Assembly: GCA_035763745.1 (NCBI GenBank)
Contig: DASUAO010000021.1
Coordinates: 1 to 64,000 of the forward strand
From: DASUAO01 sp035763745
GTDB lineage: Bacteria > Actinomycetota > Acidimicrobiia > IMCC26256 > PALSA-555
Direction of reading: 5' to 3'
Length of the DNA stretch: 64,000 nucleotides
Shown: positions 39,044 to 47,773 of the stretch, one piece after another
Layout: every line of letters begins with the position of its first letter
Numbering within the stretch: position 1 is the stretch's first letter
Translations under genes and position numbers: made by a program
The notes under the pieces: generated by a model
The model's input: the letters and a program-made list of their open reading frames with translations, nothing else
Database searches by the model: none
Told to the model about the DNA's origin: nothing

Positions 39044-40105
39044 TCAGCCTTCGCCGAGCACCGCGACGGTGCGCCCGACGGTCTCCCGGTTCGCCATCGC
39101 CTCGAGCGCGGCGGGGAGGTCCTCGAAGCCGACTGTCTTCCCGACGACCGCGCGCACGCGCCCGGCTTTCACCATGTCGACCACCTCGCGCATGATCTGC
39201 GCCCCGAGGTCGTTCGACGGGAGGTTCCAACCCAGCGCCTGCTTCATCAGGGCGGCGCGCTCGGCGTCCGCGTACGAGAGCAGGACCCCGCAGAGCTTGA
39301 AGTTCCCGGCCGCGATCCGGCGCGGCACGATCAGCTTCTCGTCGGCGACCGACTTGTCGGACGCGAAGCCCATCATGAGGTACCGCCCGTTGTACGCGAG
39401 GCAGTTCATCGAGTCGGCCATCACGGCCTCGCCGACGTTGTCGAACACGACGTCGACGCCCCGGCTGCCGGTGGCCTCCATCACGACGGGCGCGAACTCC
39501 GTCGTGCGGTAGTTGATGACCGTGTGGGCGCCGAGCTCCCGGCACAGCTCGGCCTTGTCGTCGGAGCCCACGGTCGCGAACACTCGCGCCCCGGCATCGA
39601 CGGCGAGCTGGACCGCGGCCGACCCCGCCCCTCCCGCGGCGGCGTGGATCAGGACGGACTCGTCGTCGTGGAGCTCGGCCCGGTCGAACAGGCCCAGCCA
39701 GGCGAGGTGGAACGGGAAGAACAGCGCGGCGGCGTCGGGGAGCGGCACCGACTCGGGCATCTCGAAGGCGGAGATCGACGGGCAGATCGAGTACTCGGCG
39801 AACCCGCCGTTCGCCATGCGGGTGATCGCCACCACCCGCTTCCCGTCGAGGTCCTCGGCCCCCGGACCGCAGGCGTCGACGATGCCCATGACCTCCATGC
39901 CGGGGGAGTACGGCAGGTCGGGCCGGACCATCATGTTGAGCCCGTTGACCCGCTCGAGGTCGTTGAGGTTGAGGGGGATGCCGAGCGCGCGCACGCGCAC
40001 CTCTCCCTCACCGGGTTCGGGGACCTCGACCTCGTCGAGCTGGAGCACCTCGGTCGGGCGCGGCCCGTACTCGTGGGTGCGCCACGCGCGCATCGTCGGG
40101 CTCAT
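39044..40105 (-). CDS. Zinc-type alcohol dehydrogenase/quinone oxidoreductase
   Basis: 353 residues. MRAWRTHEYGPRPTEVLQLD, GIPLNLNDLERVNGLNMM, GMEVMGIVDACGPG, then SVLIHAAAGGAGSAAVQLAV (NADPH-binding AAxGGxGxxAxQ) and FDNVGEAVMADSMNCLAYNG mark the MDR superfamily, quinone reductase/crotonyl-CoA reductase-like branch. Structural zinc cysteines are absent, as is normal for this branch. Its ATG overlaps the stop of the sulfotransferase gene (4 bp), so the two are coupled. Confidence 0.85.
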   Translation of the reverse strand: MSPTMRAWRTHEYGPRPTEVLQLDEVEVPEPGEGEVRVRALGIPLNLNDLERVNGLNMMVRPDLPYSPGMEVMGIVDACGPGAEDLDGKRVVAITRMANGGFAEYSICPSISAFEMPESVPLPDAAALFFPFHLAWLGLFDRAELHDDESVLIHAAAGGAGSAAVQLAVDAGARVFATVGSDDKAELCRELGAHTVINYRTTEFAPVVMEATGSRGVDVVFDNVGEAVMADSMNCLAYNGRYLMMGFASDKSVADEKLIVPRRIAAGNFKLCGVLLSYADAERAALMKQALGWNLPSNDLGAQIMREVVDMVKAGRVRAVVGKTVGFEDLPAALEAMANRETVGRTVAVLGEG

Positions 40106-41319
40106 GCGTCGCCTCCCGCCCCGTCCGCTTCCAGGTCGCCCTCGGGCGCCAGGTCGAAGTGGTCGATGTACCGGGAGAACTCCCGCCGGACGGTCGCCGG
40201 GTCCACGCCGAACTCCTCGGGCGCGTAGCGGTGGATGCCGTCCTTCCCCTTCGGGTGATCCGCGATGTACGCACGCATCGCCGCGGCGCCGTCGTCGCTC
40301 ATGGGGAGCCCGAGCGCGTCGTAGATCCGCTCGATCTCGGCGAACTGATCGGCCACGAAGTCGGTGAAGCGCATGTCGTAGAACACCGCGTCGGGATAGT
40401 CGCGGGCTGCGCGCACGTCGATCGCGCGTTCCAGCACCATCCGAAGGCGCGCCGTCCAGTCGCGGGCGACCTCGTGCGGGTCGACCGACTCGCTGCCCGC
40501 AGAGCGCACCAGTGAGGTGAGGCTGGCGTACGACGTCATCGACTTCACCGGATCGCGGTGGGTGAACACGATGCGCGCGTCGGGGTAGGTCGCCAGCAGC
40601 TGATCGAGGCCCCACATGTGGGCACCGGTCTTGAGCACCCACCGGTCGCGCATGTTGCGCCAGCCCAGGTGCTGGAGCTGGCGGCGGTGGAACTCGTACA
40701 CCGGCGCCCAGTCGGCCTCGGCGTCGACCCAGTCCTCGTAGCTGGGGACGTTGAACTGGTTGTGGAAGAGGGCGGTGCACATCGACTCGCCCATCATCAC
40801 GACGCACTCCTGGGAGAGCCGGGCTCCCATCGGGTGCATCGCCTTGAACAGCATCGACCGTTCGTCGCCCACGGGGATCGTCGCCTGGCACATCTCGATG
40901 CGGGGGTCGTCGGCCGCGGTCGCCGCGTCGGGCGGTGGCGACGGGAACATCAGCTCCCAGGTGAGCGGGGCGCGGTTGGCCGGGTCCTGGTTGAGGATGT
41001 CGTGGAGGATCGTCGTGCCCGTCCGGGGGAGGCCGATGATGAACACCGGCTTCACGATCTCCACGTCGGCGATGCCGGGGAAGCGGCCGCGGTCGGCGAC
41101 GTAGTGCAGCCGGTTGACGATGTGCAGGAGCACTCGCTCCGTCGCGATGAGGTGCCCGATGTCGTTGAGCGCGGCCTCGGCGTTCAGCGAGTCGACGAAG
41201 CGGTGCAGCCCGTCGGTGAACTGGCCCGCACCCGACTCGTCGTCGCCGAGGTCGGTGAGACCACCCGCGCGCTCGTGCGCCGTCGCGAGGAGCACGTCGA
41301 CGTCCAGGGGCGGGGGCAT
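40102..41319 (-). CDS. Sulfotransferase family protein
   Basis: 405 residues. VFIIGLPRTGTTILHDILNQ at ~90-109 is the PAPS 5'-phosphosulfate loop, and IVFTHRDPVKSMTSYASL (~255-272) is the 3'-phosphate-binding RDP..S motif. This is the actinobacterial 'sulfotransferase' family, amplified in mycobacteria and relatives, and acts on lipids, steroids or sugars. Substrate unknown. It is coupled to the downstream quinone-oxidoreductase-like gene. Confidence 0.85.
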   Translation of the reverse strand: MPPPLDVDVLLATAHERAGGLTDLGDDESGAGQFTDGLHRFVDSLNAEAALNDIGHLIATERVLLHIVNRLHYVADRGRFPGIADVEIVKPVFIIGLPRTGTTILHDILNQDPANRAPLTWELMFPSPPPDAATAADDPRIEMCQATIPVGDERSMLFKAMHPMGARLSQECVVMMGESMCTALFHNQFNVPSYEDWVDAEADWAPVYEFHRRQLQHLGWRNMRDRWVLKTGAHMWGLDQLLATYPDARIVFTHRDPVKSMTSYASLTSLVRSAGSESVDPHEVARDWTARLRMVLERAIDVRAARDYPDAVFYDMRFTDFVADQFAEIERIYDALGLPMSDDGAAAMRAYIADHPKGKDGIHRYAPEEFGVDPATVRREFSRYIDHFDLAPEGDLEADGAGGDA

Positions 41320-41465
41320 CCTCGGGAGGCTATGGCACCCGCCACCCGTCAGGCGGGAGTCGGGGCCTCCGGTTCGGCGGGCACGTCCCGGGAACGATCA
41401 TGGGCGAGGGTCTGGAGCCGGTCGATGCGCTCGTCGATCACGGCGAACCGGGGCGGCCGACGAGC

Positions 41466-41882
41466 TCACACGAACCGGGTGAACCCCTGGGTGACGAAGT
41501 CGTCGTCGAAGGCGAACGCCCGGCCCACACCGAGCGCACGCATCAGCTCGAAGGACGTCCAGTCGACGAGGCTCACCTCCCTCCGGTCGCCGGCCAGCAG
41601 CGCGCTGACCGCCCGGGAGTGGAGCTGCTGGTCGACCCAGTGGAGGCTCAGCACGGGAAGGAGGCCGTCGTGCAGTGCCCGGACCGCGCGCATCCCCAGG
41701 CGCCGCTGCACGAGCGCGCTCGCCTCGACGACCACCGACCCGTGGGTCACGCCCTCGATGCTGCCGGCGGTGGTCCCGTCGAGGAGCCGCCCCCACGTCG
41801 CGGCGGCCGCGGCGTGGTGCTCGTCGTCGGCATCGAGCGCGGCGTACAGCGCGGAGGTGTCGACGAAGACCGGTTCGCTCAC
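41466..41882 (-). CDS. VapC-like PIN-domain ribonuclease toxin
   Basis: 138 residues. VFVDTSALYAALDADDEHHA (first catalytic Asp), VVEASALVQRRLG (Glu) and SLVDWTSFELMRALGVGRAF with AFDDDFVTQGF (Asp cluster) match PIN domains of VapC toxins. These cut specific tRNAs or rRNA. The start overlaps the stop of the antitoxin gene by 4 bp. The 146-bp gap after it (41320-41465) contains only a doubtful 30-codon frame. Confidence 0.85.
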   Translation of the reverse strand: MSEPVFVDTSALYAALDADDEHHAAAAATWGRLLDGTTAGSIEGVTHGSVVVEASALVQRRLGMRAVRALHDGLLPVLSLHWVDQQLHSRAVSALLAGDRREVSLVDWTSFELMRALGVGRAFAFDDDFVTQGFTRFV

Positions 41883-42118
41883 GACGAGTAGGCGTCGTCG
41901 AGCGCCTCGTCGTGATGCTCGCTGGTCGTCTTCACGCCGGAGCGGAACGATCCGACCACGCTGCGAGCGCGTTCGGCACGAGCTGCCCGCGCGTCGGCTT
42001 CGAGCAACGTGTCGAGGGCGTCGCGGAGCAACGCCGCCTGGGAGCGCTCACGGAGTGCCGAGAGGCGACGCAGCGCCTCGGCCTGCTCGTCCGTCATCGA
42101 GATCTGCGTGCGACGCAT
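41879..42118 (-). CDS. VapB-like ribbon-helix-helix antitoxin
   Basis: 79 residues. MRRTQISMTDEQAEALRRLS then ALRERSQAALLRDALDTLLE is a ribbon-helix-helix DNA-binding domain. The C-terminal GSFRSGVKTTSEHHDEALDD AYSS-type tail would thread into the toxin. It lies directly upstream of the PIN gene. A perfect 16-bp palindrome 21 bp before the start codon is the probable autoregulatory operator. Confidence 0.85.
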   Translation of the reverse strand: MRRTQISMTDEQAEALRRLSALRERSQAALLRDALDTLLEADARAARAERARSVVGSFRSGVKTTSEHHDEALDDAYSS

Positions 42119-42138
42119 CGCGACATGATAACACTCGA

Positions 42139-42154
42139 TGCCATCATGATGGCA
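42139..42154. promoter_or_regulatory. 16-bp palindromic operator of the toxin-antitoxin operon
   Basis: TGCCATCATGATGGCA is a perfect palindrome 21-36 bp upstream of the antitoxin ATG. A TATCAT-like -10 element (minus strand) lies between it and the start, about 11 bp before the ATG, so the transcript would have a very short leader. RHH antitoxins bind such inverted repeats. Confidence 0.65.
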
Positions 42155-42173
42155 CTCGCTCCGGTACGGGAGC

Positions 42174-43136
42174 TCAGCGGCGTCGCACGTCGGCTTCGAG
42201 GTGCGCGGGGACCTGGCCCATCTTCCCGTCCTGGAAGTCGCGGATCGCCTGACGGATCTCGTCCTCGGTGTTCATGACGAACGGCCCGTAGTGCGCGACT
42301 GGCTCGCGGATCGGCTGCCCGCCGAGCATCAGCACCTCGAGGGGCTCCGACGCGTCCTCGGCCGCCCGGACGACGAGGAAGTCGCCGTCGCCGAACTTGG
42401 CGAGCTGGTGCGCGCCCACCGCCTCGCCCGATCCTGATCCGGCCGTACCCGATCCGGAGAGCACGTAGGCCATCGCCGAGTACGTCGGGTCCCACGGGAC
42501 GCGCAGCTCGGCGCCGGGCGGGAGCGAGGCGTGGGCCAGCGTGATCGGCGTGTGGGTGTCGCCGGGACCCCGGTGCTCACCGATGCTGCCGGCGATGAGA
42601 CGGATCAACCCGCGGCCGTCGTCCGTGGCGAGCAGCGTGAGATCGCGCGCCGAGATTCCCTGGTAGCGCGGTGGTGTCATCTTCTGTGCCGCGGGGAGGT
42701 TCACCCACAGCTGGATCCCGTGCGAGTACCCGCCGGACTCGAACACGCGCATGCTCGGCAGCTCGTCGTGCAGCAGGCCGCTCCCCGCGGTCATCCACTG
42801 CGTGTCGCCCTCGCCGATCGTGCCGCCACCGCCCGCGGTGTCGGTGTGCTCGATCTCGCCGTCGAGGACGTAGGTGACCGTCTCGAACCCTCGGTGCGGG
42901 TGCCACGGCGCGCCCTTCGCGGATCCGGGGCCCCACGTGATCGGGCCCATCTCGTCGAGGAGCAGGAACGGGTCGATGTCGGCGAAGCTCAGGCCGGCGA
43001 AGCCGCGCCACACCGGGAAGCCGGCCCCTTCGGTCGCGCGGATCCCGCGGGTGACCGAGGTGACCGGGCGCTCGGACCCCGCGACGGGCCCGACCGGTGT
43101 GAGCGTGCTCGGGTCGTCGACGGTGATGGCGGGCAT
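42174..43136 (-). CDS. Pirin family protein
   Basis: 320 residues. PFLLLDEMGPITWGPGSAKG, APWHPHRGFETVTYVLDGEI and EHTDTAGGGGTIGEGDTQWM, with GLLHDELPS, give the pirin cupin metal site (H-P-H-R-G...H...E). The C-terminal cupin has YVLSGSGTAG. Bacterial pirins are quercetinase-like dioxygenases or regulators of central metabolism. The start ATG at 43136 has AGGAG 7 bp upstream. Confidence 0.9.
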   Translation of the reverse strand: MPAITVDDPSTLTPVGPVAGSERPVTSVTRGIRATEGAGFPVWRGFAGLSFADIDPFLLLDEMGPITWGPGSAKGAPWHPHRGFETVTYVLDGEIEHTDTAGGGGTIGEGDTQWMTAGSGLLHDELPSMRVFESGGYSHGIQLWVNLPAAQKMTPPRYQGISARDLTLLATDDGRGLIRLIAGSIGEHRGPGDTHTPITLAHASLPPGAELRVPWDPTYSAMAYVLSGSGTAGSGSGEAVGAHQLAKFGDGDFLVVRAAEDASEPLEVLMLGGQPIREPVAHYGPFVMNTEDEIRQAIRDFQDGKMGQVPAHLEADVRRR

Positions 43137-43216
43137 GACGGGCTCCTGACGGCGGGACTGCCCGAGCGGGCCCATCGCGCCTCCTGTCGCCGAGGGTACC
43201 CCCCGTCGGCGCGCGG

Positions 43217-43939
43217 TCACCCCCTCCGGCGTCCGCCTTCCCAGTCCTCGAGCGGGGCATCGTCGACGTGGCCGAGCGTCTGGAGGTGCGGGATCTCGCG
43301 CAGGCTGCGCTTCATCTCGGCGAAGCCGGGGAAGGTGGCCAGCTCGATCACCGCGTCCCAGAGCCGGACCGCGTCCTCGTCGGACGGGATGCGGCTGATC
43401 ACCGGTCCGAAGAACGACGGGCCGTCCGGCGGGTGGAACGAGATGATCGGCGTCCCCACGTCGCGACCGGTGCGTGACAGCGCCCGCTCCGACTCCTCGA
43501 GGATCTCGTCGTCCCAAGCCTCGTCGTCGGCCGCGACTGCGAACGACTGCGGCACGTCCACCGACGACAGTACGGACTCGATGTGCGCGGCCTCACCGAC
43601 GTCGGCGCGCAGGCCGCCCGGGCCGCCGGGCGGCTGGTCCCAGACGCTGGTCCCGAACGCCGAGTAGAGCGGACCCATCGGCTCGCGCCCGAGCTCGGCC
43701 CGGACCGAGGCGGCGACGCGCAGCATGCGCAGCCCGGCCCCGTGCAGGCGCGGGTACTCGGGCGGGAAGTGGGTCGCGTAGTCCTTGTCGCGGTTGATCA
43801 GGCGCAGCGAGAAGAGCTGCCAGTCGACCGAGTAGCCGGTCTGGCGTACGACCTTGTCGATCCAGCGCGACGTGATCCAGGCGAACGGGCAGATCGGGTC
43901 CCAGAAGAACTCGATGTCGTACGCCGCGTCGTCGGCCAC
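43217..43939 (-). CDS. DsbA-fold oxidoreductase/isomerase-like protein
   Basis: 240 residues, GTG start. FFWDPICPFAWITSRWIDKV puts a CPFAW site after strand 1. This single-cysteine version (C-P-F-A-W) is typical of the HCCA isomerase/mycothiol-dependent oxidoreductase branch of the DsbA family rather than of disulfide oxidases. VPQSFAVAADDEAWDDEILE and GTPIISFHPPDGPSFFGPV belong to the same fold. It probably uses mycothiol or glutathione-like thiols on an organic substrate. Confidence 0.8.
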   Translation of the reverse strand: MADDAAYDIEFFWDPICPFAWITSRWIDKVVRQTGYSVDWQLFSLRLINRDKDYATHFPPEYPRLHGAGLRMLRVAASVRAELGREPMGPLYSAFGTSVWDQPPGGPGGLRADVGEAAHIESVLSSVDVPQSFAVAADDEAWDDEILEESERALSRTGRDVGTPIISFHPPDGPSFFGPVISRIPSDEDAVRLWDAVIELATFPGFAEMKRSLREIPHLQTLGHVDDAPLEDWEGGRRRG

Positions 43940-44002
43940 GCGCCGACCCTACGCGTACGGCTGCATCGGCGCTCGGGCCGCATGCGACCGGGGGACGCGG
44001 CC

Positions 44003-44920
44003 CTAGAACGCGCCGAGGATGTCGACGACGAACACGAGCGTGTCAGTGCCCGAGATCCCCGCGTTCGGCTGGCCGGCTTCGCCGTAGCCCTTGTCGGGCG
44101 GGATGACGAGCAGGAGCTGCGACCCGACGGTCTGGCCGACGAGGCCCTCGTCCCACCCGGCGATCACCTGGCCGGCACCGATGGCGAAGTCGATCGGAGC
44201 ACCGCGGTCCCACGAGGAGTCGAACTGCTTGTTCCCCGCGTAGACGACGCCGGTGTAGTGGACGGTGATCGTCTGTCCGGCCGTGACGACCGCGCCCGCA
44301 CCCTTGATGAGCGGCTGTACGACGAGCGTCGACGACGGGTCGCTCCCCGGGATGGTGATGGTGGGCTTGCCGTCGGCGTCGAGCGCGACGGTCGGGAGCC
44401 CGGCCGTGGGGCTCACCGCCTCACCTTCGGCGCGCTCGAGCGGCGTGTAGATGGCGCGCACGTCGATCGCGAACAGGAGGGTGTCGCTCTTCTTCGTGCC
44501 CTTCAGCCCCGAGCTGAGGCCGTCCTTGGGGGCGAAGGCGACGAGCACGCGACTCCCGACGGCTGTCCCGGCGAGCCCCTTCACGAGCCCCTTGGGAACC
44601 TGGGTCTTGTCGAGCTGGACGCTCGCCGGGGCGTTGCCGTACGACGTCTCCAGCTCCTTCTTCGTGCGGGTGTTCACCGCCACGAAGTCGAAGATGATCC
44701 GGTTCCCCTTGGCGATGGTCTCCCCGGTGCCCTCGGTCACCTCGAGGCTCGCGGTCTTCTTGACCGACAGTCCCTTGGCGAACTCGAGCGTGGGCTTCTC
44801 GCCCTCGGCACCGGTGACGGTGACCTCGTCGAGCGAGCCGTTCGCGGCCGACGCCGGCGCGACGAGCGCGGTGAGACCGGCCAGGGCGATCACGAGCACG
44901 AGGACAGCGAGACGACGCAC
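44003..44920 (-). CDS. Exported tandem FKBP-type peptidyl-prolyl isomerase
   Basis: 305 residues, GTG start. The signal peptide (LAVLVLVIALAGLTALVAPA SAA) is followed by two FKBP domains. The first (~50-155) is divergent (DFVAVNTRTKKELETSYGNA; AGTAVGSRVLVAFAPKDGLS). The second (~200-305) is canonical: TITVHYTGVVYAGNKQFDSS, WDRGAPIDFAIGAGQVIAGW, LVIPPDKGYGEAG, GTDTLVFVVDILGA. It should assist folding of exported proteins; no lipobox is seen. Confidence 0.9.
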   Translation of the reverse strand: MRRLAVLVLVIALAGLTALVAPASAANGSLDEVTVTGAEGEKPTLEFAKGLSVKKTASLEVTEGTGETIAKGNRIIFDFVAVNTRTKKELETSYGNAPASVQLDKTQVPKGLVKGLAGTAVGSRVLVAFAPKDGLSSGLKGTKKSDTLLFAIDVRAIYTPLERAEGEAVSPTAGLPTVALDADGKPTITIPGSDPSSTLVVQPLIKGAGAVVTAGQTITVHYTGVVYAGNKQFDSSWDRGAPIDFAIGAGQVIAGWDEGLVGQTVGSQLLLVIPPDKGYGEAGQPNAGISGTDTLVFVVDILGAF

Positions 44921-45018
44921 GAGCAGCCTTTCGAGGGGGGAGTACCAGGGTACCGGCCATCCGGCGGGTCCCAGGGGTCGGCTCGGGCACGCCGCCTCAG
45001 GTGGCGCTCAGACGTCGG

Positions 45019-46473
45019 TCAACTCACCCGGTCGTACGCGTCGAGCTTCGGGGCGGCCATCTCCTCGCGGAAGCGGTCGAAGGTCCACGGCCAGGTCGCG
45101 GGGACGCCGCGGTCGTCGAGGTACCACGAGCGACACCCCGTGACCCACACCGTCTTCTTCGCGGCCTCGACGCGCTCGGCCTCGAACGCTTCCATCGTCT
45201 CGCTGGTCGCGCTGATCTCACGGCACGCGCCGGAGCGCACCTGCTCGACCAATTGGAGGATGTAGGCGAACTGCAGCTCGGCCACCTCGATGAGCGAGAA
45301 GTTTCCGACCGGCCCGTTCGGGCCGTTGAGCATGAAGAGGTTCGGGAACTCGGGGATCGAGATCGAGAGGTACGCCCCTGGCCGATCGGCCCACACCTCG
45401 GAGAGCTTCACGCCGTTGCGACCGACGACGTCCATCGGTCGGAGGAACGCGTCGGCCTTGAACCCGGTAGCGAGCACCAGCACATCGAGCTCGTGGAGTC
45501 GTCCGTCCTTCGTGCGGACACCGCCCGGCTCGATCCGCTCGATGCCGGAGGTGACGAGCTCGGCGTTCGGGTGCTGGACGGCCTCGTAGAAGTCCGGCGA
45601 CACGACGAGTCGCTTGCAGGCGGCGCGGTAGTCCGGTCGGAGCAGCTCGCGCAGCTCGGGGTCGCGGACGTTGGTCTCGAGGTTCATGAGGCACGCGTCC
45701 TCGATCATCTTCATGTGCGGTGACTCCGCATCGACGACCGCGTTGGCGAAGCCCTCCGCGAACAGCGTCGAGATCGCATCGTGGAGCTCGCGCAGCTGGT
45801 CGGGGTGGGAGCGGAACTCCTCCTTCACCTCGTCGGGGTAGGGCGGGTTCTCCTGCGGCATGATCCACTGCGCCGTCCGCTGGAACAGCGAGTAGTGCGA
45901 CACCTGGTCGACGACTGCTGTGGTGATCTGCACCGCGGTGGAGCCGGTCCCGATCACGCCGACGCGCTGACCGTCGAGCGACACGTCGTGGTCCCACCGC
46001 GCGCTGTGGAACATCGGGCCGGCGAACGAGTCGAGTCCCTCGATCTCGGGGATGTTCGGGTGGTGGAGGACGCCGGTGGCCGCGATCACGAAGTCGACGA
46101 CGTCCTGGCGTCCGGCCGACGTCTCGAGGTGCCAGCGTCCGTCGACGAACGTGCACGACGTGACCTCCTCGCCGAAGCGGATGCTGGGGATCACGTCGAA
46201 GTCACGAGCGACCCGCTCGAAGTACTCCTCGATCTCGGCGCCGGGGGAGTACAGGTGCGTCCAGTCGGGGTTCAGCGCGAACGAGTAGCTGTACAGGTGG
46301 GAGGGGACGTCGCAGGCCAGGCCCGGATACGTGTTCTCCCGCCAGGTCCCGCCGACCCGATCACCCTTCTCGTAGACCGTGAAGTCCTCGTAGCCGGCCT
46401 CACGCAGCTGGATGGCGCTGAGGATGCCCGCCATCCCGGCGCCGATGATCGCGAACCGCAGGTCGTCTGCCAT
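45019..46473 (-). CDS. Flavin-containing (Baeyer-Villiger-type) monooxygenase
   Basis: 484 residues. FAIIGAGMAGILSAIQLREA (FAD GxGxxG), YEKGDRVGGTWRENTYPGLA, SFALNPDWTHLYSPGAEIEE and VGVIGTGSTAVQITTAVV (NADPH GxGxxA) are typical of class B flavin monooxygenases of the BVMO type; 'RVGGTWRENTYPG' belongs to the YYxxD/GGTW..N.YPG branch acting on cyclic ketones and steroids. It is the last gene of a five-gene operon, 4 bp after the propeller-like gene, and follows a sulfatase. Substrate unknown. Confidence 0.9.
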   Translation of the reverse strand: MADDLRFAIIGAGMAGILSAIQLREAGYEDFTVYEKGDRVGGTWRENTYPGLACDVPSHLYSYSFALNPDWTHLYSPGAEIEEYFERVARDFDVIPSIRFGEEVTSCTFVDGRWHLETSAGRQDVVDFVIAATGVLHHPNIPEIEGLDSFAGPMFHSARWDHDVSLDGQRVGVIGTGSTAVQITTAVVDQVSHYSLFQRTAQWIMPQENPPYPDEVKEEFRSHPDQLRELHDAISTLFAEGFANAVVDAESPHMKMIEDACLMNLETNVRDPELRELLRPDYRAACKRLVVSPDFYEAVQHPNAELVTSGIERIEPGGVRTKDGRLHELDVLVLATGFKADAFLRPMDVVGRNGVKLSEVWADRPGAYLSISIPEFPNLFMLNGPNGPVGNFSLIEVAELQFAYILQLVEQVRSGACREISATSETMEAFEAERVEAAKKTVWVTGCRSWYLDDRGVPATWPWTFDRFREEMAAPKLDAYDRVS

Positions 46474-46477
46474 GGCG

Positions 46478-47773
46478 TCAGTCTGTCGCGATGCGGTGGC
46501 CGGGTGCCGGGGCGACCGTCACCCGGCTGAGCGTCGTGAACGAGCAGCAGTAGAGGTCCCGGCCGAACCCGGGGGCCGGGAACAGCACCGACTGGACCGG
46601 GCTGCCCGTGTCGGCCCGGGCCCGCTCCTCGCCCGTCTCGACGTCGAGGACCACGACCTGGTCCATCATCCGCTCGGCATCGTGGTCGTTCGTGACGAGC
46701 TCGCCCGTGTCGGGGAGAAGGATGGGATGGCAGGCGTGGTCCTGCTCCCGGCGCCACCGGGGGGAGGTCGCACCGGCGTCGTCGACGTCGAACGCGGCGA
46801 GGACCCGGTTCGCGCTGTCGTAGCCCACTGCGATCCGCCGCCCGGCGTCGATCGCCGGCGGGTTCGCGACCACACCGTTCGGGAGCCCGCAGATCTCCGT
46901 CAGGCCGACCGCACCGGATGCCAGGTCGACGCGCACCAGGTGCAGCGGTGCAGGCGAGATGCCCCGGCCACGGAACGTCCCGGCGTAGCCCTCGCTGCCG
47001 GCGCCGTTGTCGAGGAACCACGCCGCACCGGCATCGAGCACGGCGTCCCAGCCGTAGGTCTGGCCGTCCATCGTGCGGTAGCGGGTCTGGAAGTCGGTGT
47101 CGAGCGTCAGGTGGGTGCCGTCCCATCGGGCCCGGAGCAGGTGATCGACGCCGACGACGTAGATGTCGGCACCGTCGGCGGAGATGCGCGCCACCGACGG
47201 CTCGGGGAGCTCGAGTCGCGCCACGATCTCCAGGCGGTCGGGTTCGAGCACCAGGAGCTCGGCGGGAGGGATGTCGCCGCGGGTCTCGGCCGTCTCCCCG
47301 GGGAGCAGCCCCCCGAAGTCCTTCGTCACGAGGTGACCGTCCGGCAGGATCACGAAGCTGTTGTACGGGGCCGCACGCGGGAGCTCGGTGGTCGCGAGGC
47401 GCGTGCAGTCGGCCGCGAGCCGGTGGGCGTGCCGGCCGAACACCACGTAGAGCGAGCCGTTCGCATGGGCCGCGAGTCCGCCGGGCCACGTGCGACCGCC
47501 GGCGAGGTCCTCGGACCGCTCGAGCACGTCGAGCGTCTCGGGGTGGAAGCGCTCGACCCACGACACCGCGTCGTCGCCCGCGGTGTGGCACAGGAGGTAC
47601 GCCTCTCCCGGATCACGCAGCACCACCATCGTCGATGCCATCGCGTCGCGCGAGACGACCTCGAGACGCTCGCCCGGTGCGATCGCGAGCCCGGTCCCGC
47701 CTGCGGGCTGTTGGCGACGCGTCGGTCCGCCGTCCTCGCCGGGCCAGCGACTCGACCAGTACCCCTCTGTCAC
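46478..47773 (-). CDS. Probable beta-propeller (SMP-30/strictosidine synthase-like) protein
   Basis: 431 residues if started at the GTG 47773, which overlaps the sulfatase stop by 4 bp in GTGA style; the first certain homologous part begins at VSRDAMASTMVVLRDPG. Repeated blocks of the kind DGHLVTKDF, DGADIYVVGVDHLLRARWDG and PAIDAGRRIAVGYDSANRVL recur about every 50 residues, as in six-bladed propellers. VVANPPAIDAG and CHPILLPDTGELVTNDHD would hold metal ligands. No signal peptide. Its place between sulfatase and monooxygenase suggests a hydrolase or lactonase in the same pathway (inference). Confidence 0.6.
   Translation of the reverse strand: MTEGYWSSRWPGEDGGPTRRQQPAGGTGLAIAPGERLEVVSRDAMASTMVVLRDPGEAYLLCHTAGDDAVSWVERFHPETLDVLERSEDLAGGRTWPGGLAAHANGSLYVVFGRHAHRLAADCTRLATTELPRAAPYNSFVILPDGHLVTKDFGGLLPGETAETRGDIPPAELLVLEPDRLEIVARLELPEPSVARISADGADIYVVGVDHLLRARWDGTHLTLDTDFQTRYRTMDGQTYGWDAVLDAGAAWFLDNGAGSEGYAGTFRGRGISPAPLHLVRVDLASGAVGLTEICGLPNGVVANPPAIDAGRRIAVGYDSANRVLAAFDVDDAGATSPRWRREQDHACHPILLPDTGELVTNDHDAERMMDQVVVLDVETGEERARADTGSPVQSVLFPAPGFGRDLYCCSFTTLSRVTVAPAPGHRIATD

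Noticed and set aside
41349..41441. 30-codon minus-strand frame (IDERIDRLQTLAHDRS...) between sulfotransferase and PIN genes
   Set aside because: Composition looks plausible but it has no ribosome-binding site, no conserved pattern I recognise, and is too short to support.
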